Assembly: GCF_026151205.1 (NCBI RefSeq)
Contig: NC_087078.1
Coordinates: 653,675 to 717,674, forward strand
Direction: 5' to 3'
Length of the DNA: 64,000 nucleotides
DNA from: Bolinopsis microptera
Lineage: Eukaryota; Ctenophora; Tentaculata; Lobata; Bolinopsidae
Position 1 is the first letter of the stretch. The number at the start of each line of letters is the position of its first letter. Below, in pieces: positions 11,717 to 21,616 of the stretch. A model generated the notes under the pieces. It ran no database searches, was not told the DNA's origin, and saw only the letters and a program-made list of their open reading frames with translations. Both the position numbers and the translations under genes were made by a program.

Positions 11717-13189
11717 TCATTTAAAATAAGGACTATAAGTGGGGTCAGTGTCCTTAATTCGTTTTGATTTATTCGATATGTCCCCAGAATTTCCCTGATT
11801 AACAGCCCTTTTCAACCTAACTGATCTCCTTCTAATGACACTACCATCAAACTCCTCATCTTGCTCAAGTTTAATGTTGATATCATTACTGACAACCTCA
11901 TAAGGTTCAATTTTAACTTTCCCTCCCTCTGTAATAACACTGTTCATGACTTCTTGTGGCTCAGTTTTAATTTTCACCTCTGCTTCCTCTCTTTTTGCGT
12001 TAGCCCCCTCGGTGGTCTCACTCTTATCTAAAGGCTCAGATTTAACTTTCTTTGATCTGGGAGTATTTTTGGGCTTCGTTTCTTTATCAAAATATTCACT
12101 TTCAGTTTTCACATCCACCCCCTCTGATTGGATGCCGTTTTCAGAAGGATAACATTCAATATTCTTTGATCTACAACTTCGTCTAGGCTTTGTTTCTTTA
12201 TCAAAATATTCACTTTCAGTTTTCTCTAATGGCTCAGATTTAACTTTCCTTGATCTGCTGTTACGTTTGGGCTTGGTATCTTCCTCCAAACTATCATTTT
12301 CCTCAGATTTAACTGGCTTGACAGTATGTCTGCTGTGTTTCCCTTTCCCAAACTTCAAGCTGTGCCACATAGTCCTCCCCTTCTTATCTACACTGTTCCC
12401 CATTCCATTTACCATGTAACACTGCAGCCACGCCTCAAACACACCGTGGTCCCCGTATATACCCTCCGGGTCATAAGGCTTACCGGACCCCTTCAAGTTT
12501 ATCACCTCCCAGCAAACATCATGACACATTCTCAGGAGGTCCGGGTTGTTGTCACACGAAACTTCCGGCAGATTCTCAAGAACTGATCTAGCTGAACAAT
12601 AAGGGTCTATGTCTAGACGGTAAAGGATTTCAGCTCTGAGGTAGTTACCAATGCTGCTAAAATACCGCTGGTCCAACATGACCTCACATATTGGCTTATC
12701 AAACACTGGTTTATCAAGCAGTGATAACAAATATTTCCGGAACAGTTGGTATTCAGTTATAATGCTAGGGCCACGCTTTGTTTGGGGAGACCACTCGTCA
12801 GTCAGTATCCACCTTCCAAAGTGACGAGTATCAACAAAAGAGAATGTTTGATCATCTGTTGTATCAAACATTAACAGCGAGTGTTTCCTAGTCTCCCCTG
12901 TCTTTGTCATGGCAAATCTACCGGCCATGCCAAAAGTCAGAAGAATGTTTAAAGTTTCCGGAAAAAACTTATCATTTTTAACCTCATCCTTCAGAGATAA
13001 CTCTGTGAAAGTAATCCTGATTTCCTTACCTCGTGCCTCCCCAGCAAGAGAGAAACTTGGTTTAGTCCATGGAATAAGAGGGTGTTTGTGACTTGGCTCC
13101 TTGAGAGGGCGGACCTTCTTAAAGATGTGTTGGGAGGCAATGTGGTTGAGAAAGGTAGCTGCTTTGTAGAGTTCAGGACCTTCGGGCAT
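11717..13189 (-). CDS. NEIL1: NEIL1-type DNA glycosylase/AP lyase
   Basis: A Nei-like base-excision repair enzyme that removes oxidised bases and cleaves the abasic strand. The start is the ATG giving MPEGPELYKAATFLN. Pro2 is the catalytic nucleophile and Glu3 the partner acid, so the 18 in-frame codons upstream cannot be part of an active protein. Lys55 in ARGKEIR matches the conserved lysine of the family. A helix-two-turn-helix segment follows (LDQRYFSSIGNYLRAEILYR), then a zinc-less-finger-like stretch ending GRTMWHSLKFGKG. The core resembles vertebrate NEIL1. The tail is about 190 residues, Lys/Glu-rich, with repeated KSEPL, KTESE, KTEP and KIEP motifs of the psi-K-x-E (SUMO acceptor) type and a basic end. 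No intron is seen in the 490 codons. Two damaged copies lie downstream. Confidence 0.92.
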   Translation of the reverse strand: MPEGPELYKAATFLNHIASQHIFKKVRPLKEPSHKHPLIPWTKPSFSLAGEARGKEIRITFTELSLKDEVKNDKFFPETLNILLTFGMAGRFAMTKTGETRKHSLLMFDTTDDQTFSFVDTRHFGRWILTDEWSPQTKRGPSIITEYQLFRKYLLSLLDKPVFDKPICEVMLDQRYFSSIGNYLRAEILYRLDIDPYCSARSVLENLPEVSCDNNPDLLRMCHDVCWEVINLKGSGKPYDPEGIYGDHGVFEAWLQCYMVNGMGNSVDKKGRTMWHSLKFGKGKHSRHTVKPVKSEENDSLEEDTKPKRNSRSRKVKSEPLEKTESEYFDKETKPRRSCRSKNIECYPSENGIQSEGVDVKTESEYFDKETKPKNTPRSKKVKSEPLDKSETTEGANAKREEAEVKIKTEPQEVMNSVITEGGKVKIEPYEVVSNDINIKLEQDEEFDGSVIRRRSVRLKRAVNQGNSGDISNKSKRIKDTDPTYSPYFK

Positions 13190-13747
13190 TGTGCCAGGAC
13201 ATGAACTGAATGGTAGATTCAGTGAGTGAAATATTGTGTACAAGTTGAAATCAAGTGCTTCAGGTTATTTATTAACATCATCTACAGAATGTCATAAGTC
13301 TAGTGGTGATTTCAATTATCAAATACTGAATTATATGGAATTGTTAACGGAATAAAGCTACAAAAACAAGTAACCTAAAATAAGTAACATGATCAATTGA
13401 TAACTTTGTGAGTCATTAATATTATTGAAATGATATAATGATGATTACATCATGTAGTAATGGATACAGCAACCAATTACTGGTATAAATAGATATATGC
13501 TTTTAAACTTTTGAAAGATCACCCAAATTTGATCAAGAGAATAAATTTAAATTTAAATAACATTCAAGCACATTGCACAAGCAAGCAAAATTGTATCATA
13601 AGATGTTCATTAGAAATGGAACTGTCATTTGATTTCGAAATTGAACAATTAGATATGATGTATATTGAAGGTCATATCTTGCTGTGACTAACCACTGTTA
13701 GTCATAGAGCACCGAGCACCGTATTTTGAGAGACATTTTCGTTTTAT
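13190..13747. other. NEIL1 5' flank, conserved in all three duplicated units
   Basis: Non-coding sequence repeated with small changes at 18034-18600 and 20729-21480, so it marks the duplicated unit. It presumably includes the NEIL1 promoter. No clear TATA box or other element can be assigned. Confidence 0.6.
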
Positions 13748-15045
13748 AATAAATAAATAAATAAATAAATTCTAACATTTATTACACGCTTCGACATTAA
13801 AATATACCCAACAAAGATGTACATTAAAGTCATTCAAGCGAGACTTAGTGTTGAAATAGCAAGATTATGGACTTTTTAAACAGTTCAGATTTTATGAACA
13901 AATATTTGTATGAAGTTACCAATGCACTTTCATATCAGTTCAGACATTATGGACAAATATTAGAAATATTATCAAAAGCTAGTTGGAAATAAAACGTCTT
14001 AAGGGCATTTTTAAAACATTCTACAGATGATAATGATCTCACTGAGTAGGGTAGTTCATTCCAAATTTTTGGTCCACAAAACATAAATGCAGCATCTGTT
14101 CGTCTGAAATGAGGAGCAGGAGGAACTTTCAACAAATAAAAGTCATCATCTAGTCTGGAACTTTGTCTTCGTACTTCCCTTAGATTGACGTGTCCTTGTA
14201 AGTACTGAGGGGCTATGTTATTAAGACACTTGAAGACCAGAAGTGATATTTTGAACTTAATTCTGAACCGAACAGGCAGAAAGTGGAGCTTTTTGAGGTA
14301 AGGCATGATAGGTTCACGTATCTTTTTTCCGTAAAGACCAAAGATAAATCTAGCAGCATTGTTCTGTATCTTTTGTAGCTTATGAAGATTCTTTTCTGTT
14401 AGTCCATAATAGACTGAGTTGCAGTAGTCTATGAAACAGAGGATATTGGAGTGAACTAGCTGAACTTTTAGGTCATGGGAAAGCTTCGAACCGATTCTTG
14501 CTAAGTCCCTTTGATTCAAATAACATACTTTGGAGACAGCATTTATTTGAGAGTCCAGATTCATTTGGTGATCGAAAAGGAATCCCAGGTTCTTGGCCTT
14601 GCTAACAGGGCAGATTGAGAGGTCTCCTAAATCCATTGTCTGGATTGGGCTGACATATGGTCCTATATCAATGAACTCTGTTTTTTCATCATTCAGTTTT
14701 AGGAAGTTAACTGTCATCCATTGCTTTATCTCCAGAAAGCAATTTTTCACAGCTGTTAAATCAGGATTAGAACTGTGAACATCAAAAGTAAAGTACACCT
14801 GTGTGTCATCTGCATACAAATGTATCGAGAAACCATATTTTGTGACAATTTCTTCAAGATCTCTGGTATACAATATGAACAGTAGTGGTCCTAAAATGGA
14901 TCCTTGAGGTACACCAATATCCAGATAGCCTTCAGAAGATGTGGCTTTTTTTACTTTAACCTTGAATGTGCGATTATTAAGGTAACATTGTAACCAGCTG
15001 AGCGCTAGTTCTGTAATACCATACGCATTCTTGAGTTTCGTAAGT
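13748..15045 (-). mobile_element. 5'-truncated non-LTR retrotransposon (CR1/Jockey-like RT)
   Basis: The open frame on the minus strand runs from the left edge of a 5' truncation near 15045 to a stop at 13947. It carries reverse-transcriptase motifs GVPQGSILGPLLF and YADDTQ, the catalytic aspartates of the palm, then the thumb and C-terminal part. The 3' UTR ends in an (ATTT)n tail at 13748-13772. Comparison with the empty sites in the sister units (18600 and 21480) shows it entered after the duplication, or was lost from the others. Its 3' end recurs at 36347-36490 and 43707-43822. Confidence 0.88.
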
Positions 15046-15069
15046 ATACATTTTGAGACAAGTTTTATA

Positions 15070-15109
15070 AAACACCCCCCCCCCCCCCCCCCCCCCCCTT
15101 AAGATTTGA
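15070..15109. repeat. Poly-C run
   Basis: A run of about 32 C. The equivalent run at 21510-21554 marks the same position downstream of the third zinc-finger copy, so it is part of the duplicated unit. Confidence 0.9.
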
Positions 15110-15307
15110 TGCCTAATATGAGAACTAACATGGGTTTTCATCTGAATAAGATCTCTAATGATGAGTTTTTTTATGAGTTTGGAAAGAGTCTATACAAGTA
15201 GCAGCACAGTCACAGTCTACACATTTAAATGGTTTTTCACCGGTATGTGTACTTTGATGGATCGTAAGATTTGATTTCCTAGCAGTAGCATAGTCACAAT
15301 CTAAACA
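15110..15307 (-). pseudogene. Orphaned last two fingers of zinc-finger copy 1
   Basis: In frame below the stop at 15308, the sequence still encodes two further C2H2 units and the terminal CIDSFQTHKKTH motif seen at the end of copy 3. They are separated from the gene by one Lys-to-stop change in a KPFKC linker. Confidence 0.8.
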
Positions 15308-16264
15308 TTAAAAAGGTTTGTCACTGGTATGTTTCCTTTGATGGGTTCTAAGCGATGATTTTGAAGTAGTAGCATAGTCACAATCTAAACATTTAAATGG
15401 TTTGTCACCAGTATGTTTCCTTTGATGGATGATGAGATCTGATTTCCTAGCAGCAGCATAGTCACAATCTAAACATTTGAACGGTTTGTTTGCAGAATGT
15501 GTATTTTGATGCATGGTCAGAGATGATTTCCTAGCAGTAGCATAGTCACAATCTACACATTTGAATGGTTTGTCACCAGTATGTGTACGTTGATGCATGG
15601 TCAGAGATGATTTCTTGGCAGTAGCATAGTCACAATCTACACATTTGAACGGTTTATCACCGGTATGTTTCCTTTGGTGGATGGTAAGATTTGATTTCCA
15701 TGCAGCAGCATAGTCACAATCTAAACATTTAAATGGTTTGTCACCAGTATGTTTCCTTTGGTGGGTGGTAAGATTTGATTCTATATTAGTGGCATAAAAG
15801 CAAACTGTGCATTTGTATCTCTTAACATTAGTTGGGGGTTTCTGACACTCAAGAGAGTCACCAGGAACATTTTCACAAGGTGCCCATTCCTCTTTATCAG
15901 ATATCTGCTGAGTTAACTGTGTACTGTCTGGATGATCAGTATTATTGGGTGGTGGTTGATATGTTCTCTCTTGTATTTTTACTGGATTATAGTTGTTTTC
16001 ATCATGCTGCTTTATATCGAGTGACGAACAAGCTTCCTCCTTTATGTTCTCCAAAAAATACCCTTCATATTGAGGATACAGAAAGCCCCCTATGTTACCT
16101 TGTAACTCTTCTTCCTCAGTCTTTATCTCTGTTTTTATCTCAGTCTTTATTTCTGTTTTTATCTCTGTTTTTATCTCTGTTTTTATCTCTGTTTTTATCT
16201 CAGTTTTTATCTCTGTTTTGATGTGGTTACCTTGTTGAACAGATTCCCTATCAGCACAGTCCAT
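15308..16264 (-). CDS. C2H2 zinc-finger protein, copy 1 (truncated, 6 fingers)
   Basis: The start is taken at MDCADRESVQQGN because this Met is shared by all three copies. Residues about 14-48 are a run of eight or nine IKTE units encoded by a 12-bp repeat, each a psi-K-x-E SUMO consensus. Next comes a conserved acidic region with GGFLYPQYEGYFLENIKEE, then six fingers of form C-x2-C-x12-H-x3-H with the linker HTGDKPFKC. The fingers are nearly identical, with the variable residues at helix positions -1, 3 and 6. A Lys codon in the linker after finger 6 has become a stop, removing the last two fingers. It probably acts as a nuclear DNA-binding protein. Paralogues are at 18804-20102 and 21617-22918. 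Confidence 0.85.
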   Translation of the reverse strand: MDCADRESVQQGNHIKTEIKTEIKTEIKTEIKTEIKTEIKTEIKTEIKTEEEELQGNIGGFLYPQYEGYFLENIKEEACSSLDIKQHDENNYNPVKIQERTYQPPPNNTDHPDSTQLTQQISDKEEWAPCENVPGDSLECQKPPTNVKRYKCTVCFYATNIESNLTTHQRKHTGDKPFKCLDCDYAAAWKSNLTIHQRKHTGDKPFKCVDCDYATAKKSSLTMHQRTHTGDKPFKCVDCDYATARKSSLTMHQNTHSANKPFKCLDCDYAAARKSDLIIHQRKHTGDKPFKCLDCDYATTSKSSLRTHQRKHTSDKPF

Positions 16265-17395
16265 ATCGCTGGTATCTTTCTTTATTCTTTCACACAACTC
16301 TTTACTCTTATGTCATAAACCTAGAATTAGTTCAAATGTTAGCAATCTGTATCCAGAAAAGAGGGAGGATTATGAAATTATGATGCCTTCAAGGTAAACT
16401 AAAACGGTACATTTTTATAATGAGACAAACAATTATTGATAAACTTCTGATGTCAAATATAACAAACAATAGATATAATATAATAATAGCTTGGCTATTG
16501 AGTGCTGAGCGCGATAATTCCCGACAGCTTGCTGGAGGGAACGCGCGGGCACGAAATTGCCAAGCTTTTATGTATAATAATATTTTCCGGTTCCGATTGG
16601 AAGGGGTGTAATCCGATACGTGCGCATGACACAATATAGTGTCTAATATATAGAACGCCAGTGTTATTTGTTTTAATACTTGCCGCCAGCCAGTCTGAGT
16701 CTATGCTGATAATACCTTGGCTTCTCTTGCGGGAAAAATGTGCAAATTATCAGCTCTCGGCGTCCGAGACTTTTAGTGGATATAATTCCCGGAAGGTATT
16801 ATAACTGTCAATAATTTCAGTATGAAGTAAGCAATAAGCATTCTATCATATAACATTCAAAATGTTAGCAGGTATCTTTAACTTAGCTAATCTCGTTTCA
16901 ATAATAAAACATTTAAAAATTCAATTCTAGTTCTAGTTTGATATTATTCAAATTCTGGCTAGCAGCTTCTGTACAAACCGGCTCAATTTTCAAATTCATT
17001 TCACAAGTAAATACTTGAACTCAAAAAAATCAAAAATAGTGACTATTTCTAAAATGTTGAATAAAGTGTTTTATAATTGCTGTTTATGGGTCCTTCACAT
17101 ATTATGTAATTAATATTTTCCCAATTTTTAACCCCCTCCCCCATTCATAATCAACTGTAATCAAGACCCACCCCCTCCCCCCTCCTGAAGCAATATTACG
17201 AAATCTTGGCCTGACCCCCCCCCTCCCCTTTTGAAATTTTTTTCCCCTAGAAAACACCTTTCTCTTCGTTTCATGCTACCCTGATCATGCTATCATGATG
17301 AGCCGAAACCATTGTTATGATATCCGACCAAGCAGCTTTCAAACTACCTACTTCTAGTAGGAACCCGTCTAACCCTAAATGGAATTGAATCTGAA
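16265..17395. other. Zinc-finger copy 1 upstream region and duplication junction
   Basis: The sequence up to about 17345 matches the flanks of copies 2 and 3, apart from a 326-bp insertion at 16478-16803. A Harbinger-like MITE start (GGGTCCTTCACATATTATGT) lies at 17091. The sequence changes abruptly near 17345, before the NEIL1 remnant begins at about 17400, which marks a duplication breakpoint. Confidence 0.6.
16478..16803. mobile_element. 326-bp insertion present only in the first unit (MITE-like)
   Basis: The sister unit at 20310 reads straight through (AGATATA|ACTGTC), whereas here 326 bp interrupt the same site, with TATA at both edges. The insert contains GC-rich internal inverted repeats (AGCTTGGC / GCCAAGCT). 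No coding capacity is seen. Confidence 0.65.
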
Positions 17396-17399
17396 TTCC

Positions 17400-18033
17400 G
17401 AAGGGTTGTTGTTACACGAAACTTCTGGCAGATTCTCAAGAACTGATCTAGCTGAAAAATAGGGGTCTATGTCTAGACGGTAAAGGATTTCAGCTCTGAG
17501 GTGAAATACCGCTGATTCAACATTACCTCACATATTGGCTTATCAAATACTGGTTTATCAAGCAGTGATAACAAATATTTCCGGAACAGTTGGTATTCAG
17601 TTATAATGCTAGGGCCACGCTTTGTTTGGGGAGACCACTCGTCAGTCAGTATCCACCTTCCAAAGTGACGAGTATCAACAAAAGAGAATGTTTGATCATC
17701 TGTTGTATCAAACATTAACAGCGAGTGTTTCCTAGTCTCCCCTGTCTTTGTCATGGCAAATCTACCGGCCATGCCAAAAGTCAGAAGAATGTTTAAAGTT
17801 TCCGGAAAAAACTTATCATTTTTAACCTCATCCTTCAGAGATAACTCTGTGAAAGTAATCCTGATTTCCTTACCTCGTGCCTCCCCAGCAAGAGAGAAAC
17901 TTGGTTTAGTCCATGGAATAAGAGGGTGTTTGTGACTTGGCTCCTTGAGAGGGCGGACCTTCTTAAAGATGTGTTGGGAGGCAATGTGGTTGAGAAAGGT
18001 AGCTGCTTTGTAGAGTTCAGGACCTTCGGGCAT
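17400..18033 (-). pseudogene. NEIL1 pseudogene (second copy, truncated)
   Basis: It is nearly identical to the N-terminal half of the intact gene, from MPEGPELYK through the CEVMLNQRYF segment. A deletion of about 16 bases then removes the GNYL part of the helix-two-turn-helix and shifts the frame, giving a stop at 17473. Homology to NEIL1 continues only to about 17400. The DNA-binding helix and everything after it are lost, so no active glycosylase is expected. Confidence 0.9.
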
Positions 18034-18639
18034 TGTGCCAGGACATGAACTGAATGGTAGATTCAGTGAGTGAAATATTGAGTACAAGTTGAAATCAAGT
18101 GCTTCAGGTAATTTATTAACATCATCAACAGAATGTCATAAGTCTAGTGGTGATTTCAATTATCAAATACTGAGTTACGTATATGAAATTGTTAACGGAA
18201 TAAAGCTACAAAAACAGGTAACCTTTAAAAATAAGGAACATCATCAATAGATAAATTTGTGGGTCATTAATATTATTGAAATAATATAATGATGATTATA
18301 TCATGTAGTAATAGATACGTCAACCAATTAACGGTATAAATAGATATATGTTTTTAAACTTTTGAAATATCACCCAAATTTGATCAAAAGAATAAATTTA
18401 AATTTAAATAATATTCAAGCACAAGCAAGCAAACATAAAAATTATAGCATACGATGTTCATTAGAAATGGAACTATCATTTGATTTCGAAGTTGAACAAT
18501 TAGATATTATGTATATTGAAGGTCATATCTTGCTGTGACTAACCACTGTTAGTCATAGAGCACCGAGCACCGTATTTTGAGAGACATTTTCGTTTTATAA
18601 TAGTGAACATTTTGAGACAATTTTTATGAAGATCCCCCC

Positions 18640-18803
18640 CCCCACACATTTGAATGGTTGGTCGCCAGTATGTTTCCTTTGGTGGATCGTAAGATTTGGT
18701 TTCTTAGCAGTAACATAGTCACAATCTGAACATTTGAAAGGTTTGTCGCCAGTATGTGTACGTTGATGCATGGTCAGAGATGATTTCTGAGCAGCAGCAT
18801 AGC
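18640..18803 (-). pseudogene. Orphaned distal fingers of zinc-finger copy 2
   Basis: Two finger units continue below the stop at 18804 in another frame. A five-base insertion (TAAGC) between Asp and Tyr of a CDCDY motif causes both the stop and the shift. The homology then ends in a poly-C run at 18634-18642. Confidence 0.8.
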
Positions 18804-20102
18804 TTAGTCACAATCTACACATTTGAATGGTTTGTAACCAGTATGTTTCCTTTGGTGGATCGTAAGATTTGGTTTCTTAGCAGTAGCATAGTCACAATTT
18901 AAACATTTAAATGGTTTGTCACCAGTATGTTTCCTTTGGTGGGTGACGAGATCTGATTTCTGAGCTGTAGCATAGTCACAATCTGAACATTTGAACGGTT
19001 TGTCACCAGTATGTGAACATTGATGGATAGTAAGATTTGATTTCCTATCAGTAGCATAGTCACAATTTAAACATTTAAATGGTTTGTCACCAGTATGTTT
19101 CCTTTGGTGGATGATGAGATTTGATTTCTTGGCAGTAACATAGTCACAATCTAAACATTTAAATGGTTTATCACCGGTATGTTTCCTTTGGTGGGTTTTA
19201 AGAGATGATTTTGAAGTAGTAGAATAGTCACAATCTGAACATTTGAACGGTTTGTCGCCAGTATGTGAACATTGATGGATAGTAAGATTTGATTTCCTAG
19301 CAGTAGCATAGTCACAATCTAAACATTTGAATGGTTTGTCGCCAGTATGTTTCCTTTGGTGGATGATGAGTTCTGATTTCCTAGCAGCAGCATAGTCACA
19401 ATCTAAACATTTAAATGGTTTGTCACCAGTATGTTTCCTTTGGTGGATGATGAGATCTGATTTCCTAGCAGTAGCATATTCACAATCTAAACATTTAAAT
19501 GGTTTGTCACCAGTATGTTTCCTTTGGTGGATGATTAGAGCTGATTTCTGCGCAGCAGCATAGTCACATTCTAAACATTTGAATGGTTTGTCACCAGTAT
19601 GTTTCCTTTGGTGGGTGGTAAGATTTGCTTTTATATTAGTAGCATAAACGCAAACTGTGCATTTGAATCTCTTAACATTAGTTGGGGGTTTCTGACACTC
19701 AAGAGAGGTAACAAGAACATTGGCACAAGGTGCCCATTCCTCTTTATCAGATATCTGCTGAGTTAACCGTGCAGTGTCTGGATGATCAGTATTGTTGGGT
19801 GGTGGTTGATATGTTCTCTCTTGTATTTTTACTGGATTATAATTGTTTTCATCATGCTGCTTTATATCGAGCGACGAACAAGGTTCCTCCTTTATGTGCT
19901 CTAAAAAATACCCTTCATATTGAGGATACAGAAAGCCCCCTATGTAACCTTGTAACTCTTCTTCCTCAGTCTTTGTCTCTGTTTTTATCTCTGTTTTTAT
20001 CTCAGTCTTAATCTCTGTTTTTATCTCTGTTTTTATCTCTGTTTTTAACTCTGTTTTGATGTGGTTACCTTGTTGAACTGATTCCCTATCAGCACTGTCC
20101 AT
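18804..20102 (-). CDS. C2H2 zinc-finger protein, copy 2 (truncated, 10 fingers)
   Basis: It has the same architecture as copy 1: start at MDSADRESVQQGN, about eight (I/L/T)KTE units, a conserved acidic linker region, then ten fingers with HTGDKP linkers. The eleventh is cut after CVDCD by a five-base insertion. Finger number and order differ from copies 1 and 3, suggesting unequal exchange among finger units. It probably acts as a nuclear DNA-binding factor. The upstream 15 in-frame codons (MTLELCKRIKKD) are not shared by copy 3 and are left out. Confidence 0.85.
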   Translation of the reverse strand: MDSADRESVQQGNHIKTELKTEIKTEIKTEIKTEIKTEIKTETKTEEEELQGYIGGFLYPQYEGYFLEHIKEEPCSSLDIKQHDENNYNPVKIQERTYQPPPNNTDHPDTARLTQQISDKEEWAPCANVLVTSLECQKPPTNVKRFKCTVCVYATNIKANLTTHQRKHTGDKPFKCLECDYAAAQKSALIIHQRKHTGDKPFKCLDCEYATARKSDLIIHQRKHTGDKPFKCLDCDYAAARKSELIIHQRKHTGDKPFKCLDCDYATARKSNLTIHQCSHTGDKPFKCSDCDYSTTSKSSLKTHQRKHTGDKPFKCLDCDYVTAKKSNLIIHQRKHTGDKPFKCLNCDYATDRKSNLTIHQCSHTGDKPFKCSDCDYATAQKSDLVTHQRKHTGDKPFKCLNCDYATAKKPNLTIHQRKHTGYKPFKCVDCD

Positions 20103-20618
20103 ATCGCTGGTATCTTTCTTTATTCTTTTACACAACTCTAATGTCATAACCCTAGAATTAGTTCAAATGTTAGCAATCTATATCCCGAAAATAGGGAGGA
20201 TTGTGATGCTATTTAAAGTAGACTAAAACGGTACATTTTTAAAATGAGACAAACCATTATAATTATTATTACTGATAAACTTCTGATGTCAAATATAACA
20301 AACAATAGATATAACTGTCGATAATTTCAGTATGAAATAATCATTCTATCATATCATAACATTCAAAATGTTAGTAGGTATCTTAAACTTGGCTAATCTT
20401 GTTTCAATAATATATAGAACCTTTAAAAATTCACTTGATGTTCTAGTTCTAGTTTGATATTATTTAAATTCTAGCAACCAGCTTAACTGATTTAATTTTC
20501 TTTAGATCATTTTTTATTCTGACGAACAAGTTGGCAGAAGAAAAAAAATACTTTCCCAAAAAAATCAAAAATAAGGACTATTTCTAAAATTTTAAATAAC
20601 GTGTTTCATAATTGCTAA
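20103..20618. other. Zinc-finger copy 2 upstream region
   Basis: Homologous to the flanks of copies 1 and 3. The MITE found at 17091 and 23382 is missing: the sequence jumps at about 20617 from ATAATTGCT directly into NEIL1 exon sequence, a second duplication breakpoint. Confidence 0.6.
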
Positions 20619-20728
20619 CCTCATCTTTCAGATAACTTGGCTCCTTGAGAGGGCGAACCTTCTGAAAGATGTGTTGGGAGGCAATGTGGTTAAGAAAGGT
20701 AGCTGCTTTGTTCAGGACCTTCGGGCAT
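20619..20728 (-). pseudogene. NEIL1 stub (third copy)
   Basis: Only the first 30 or so codons remain recognisable (LYKAATFLNHIASQHIF). About 97 bases are missing relative to the intact gene before the point where homology stops, and five bases are missing after the LYKAA codons. It is non-functional. Confidence 0.85.
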
Positions 20729-21242
20729 TGTGCCAGGACATGATCTGAATGGTAGATTCAGAGAGTGAAATATTGAGAACAAGTTGAAATCAAGTGCTTC
20801 AGGTAATTTATTAACATCATCAACAGAATGTCATAAGTCTAGTGGTGATTTCAATTATCAAATACTGAGTTACGTATATGAAATTGTTCACGGAATAAAG
20901 CTACAAAAACAAGTAACCTTTAAGTAACATGATTAATAGATAACTTTGTGGGTCATTAATATTATTGAAATAATATAATGATGATTATATCATGTAGCTG
21001 TAATAGATACGTCAACCAATTAACATATAAATAGATATATGTTTTTAAACTTTGAAAGATCAGGTCCAAATTTGATCAAGAGGATAAATTAAATTTAAAT
21101 AATATTCAAGCACAAGCAAGCAAACATAGAAATTGTAGCATACGATGTTCATTAGAAATGGAACTATCATTTGATTTCAAAGTTGAACAATTATATATTA
21201 TGAATATTAAAGGTCATATATTTCTGTGACTAACTACTGTTA
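20729..21242. other. Duplicated NEIL1 5' flank, third copy
   Basis: This matches 13190-13700 with scattered differences. No gene is present. Confidence 0.6.
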
Positions 21243-21432
21243 GGGGTTGTTCGCATATTATGTAATCAGCTGAGGGGGGGGGGGGTTTCCGAATGATTAC
21301 GCTAGTGTAATTTTGACACAATAGCTAAAAACTGATTAAAAACTGATTAAAAACTGATTACGGGGGGGGGGGGGGGGGGGGGGGGGGTAAAAATGTTCCA
21401 AAAAAATGATTATGTAATATGTGAACGACCCC
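21243..21432. mobile_element. PIF/Harbinger-like MITE, 190 bp
   Basis: Terminal inverted repeats GGGGTTGTTCGCATATTATG and its near-complement end at ACGACCCC, with a TTA duplication on both sides (21240-21242 and 21433-21435). The sister units read CTGTTAGTCAT uninterrupted at 13697 and 18549, which is an empty site. The inside holds three AAAACTGATT repeats and a G run of about 27. Confidence 0.85.
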
Positions 21433-21508
21433 TTAGTCATACAGCACTGTACATTGAGAGACATTTTCGTTTTAAAATAGTGTACATTTTGAGACAAGTT
21501 TTATGAAG

Positions 21509-21520
21509 ACCCCCCCCCCC

Positions 21521-21554
<34 letters not shown>
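21509..21554. repeat. Poly-C run
   Basis: About 45 bases, nearly all C, at the 3' side of zinc-finger copy 3, equivalent to 15077-15108. Confidence 0.9.
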
Positions 21555-21616
21555 TTAAGATTTGATGCCTATCAATAATATAAGAACTATCATGGGTTTT
21601 CATCTGAATAAGATCT

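Noticed and set aside
13190-13243. Eighteen extra N-terminal codons on NEIL1
   Set aside because: Catalysis in this family needs proline directly after the removed first Met, so the downstream ATG is used.
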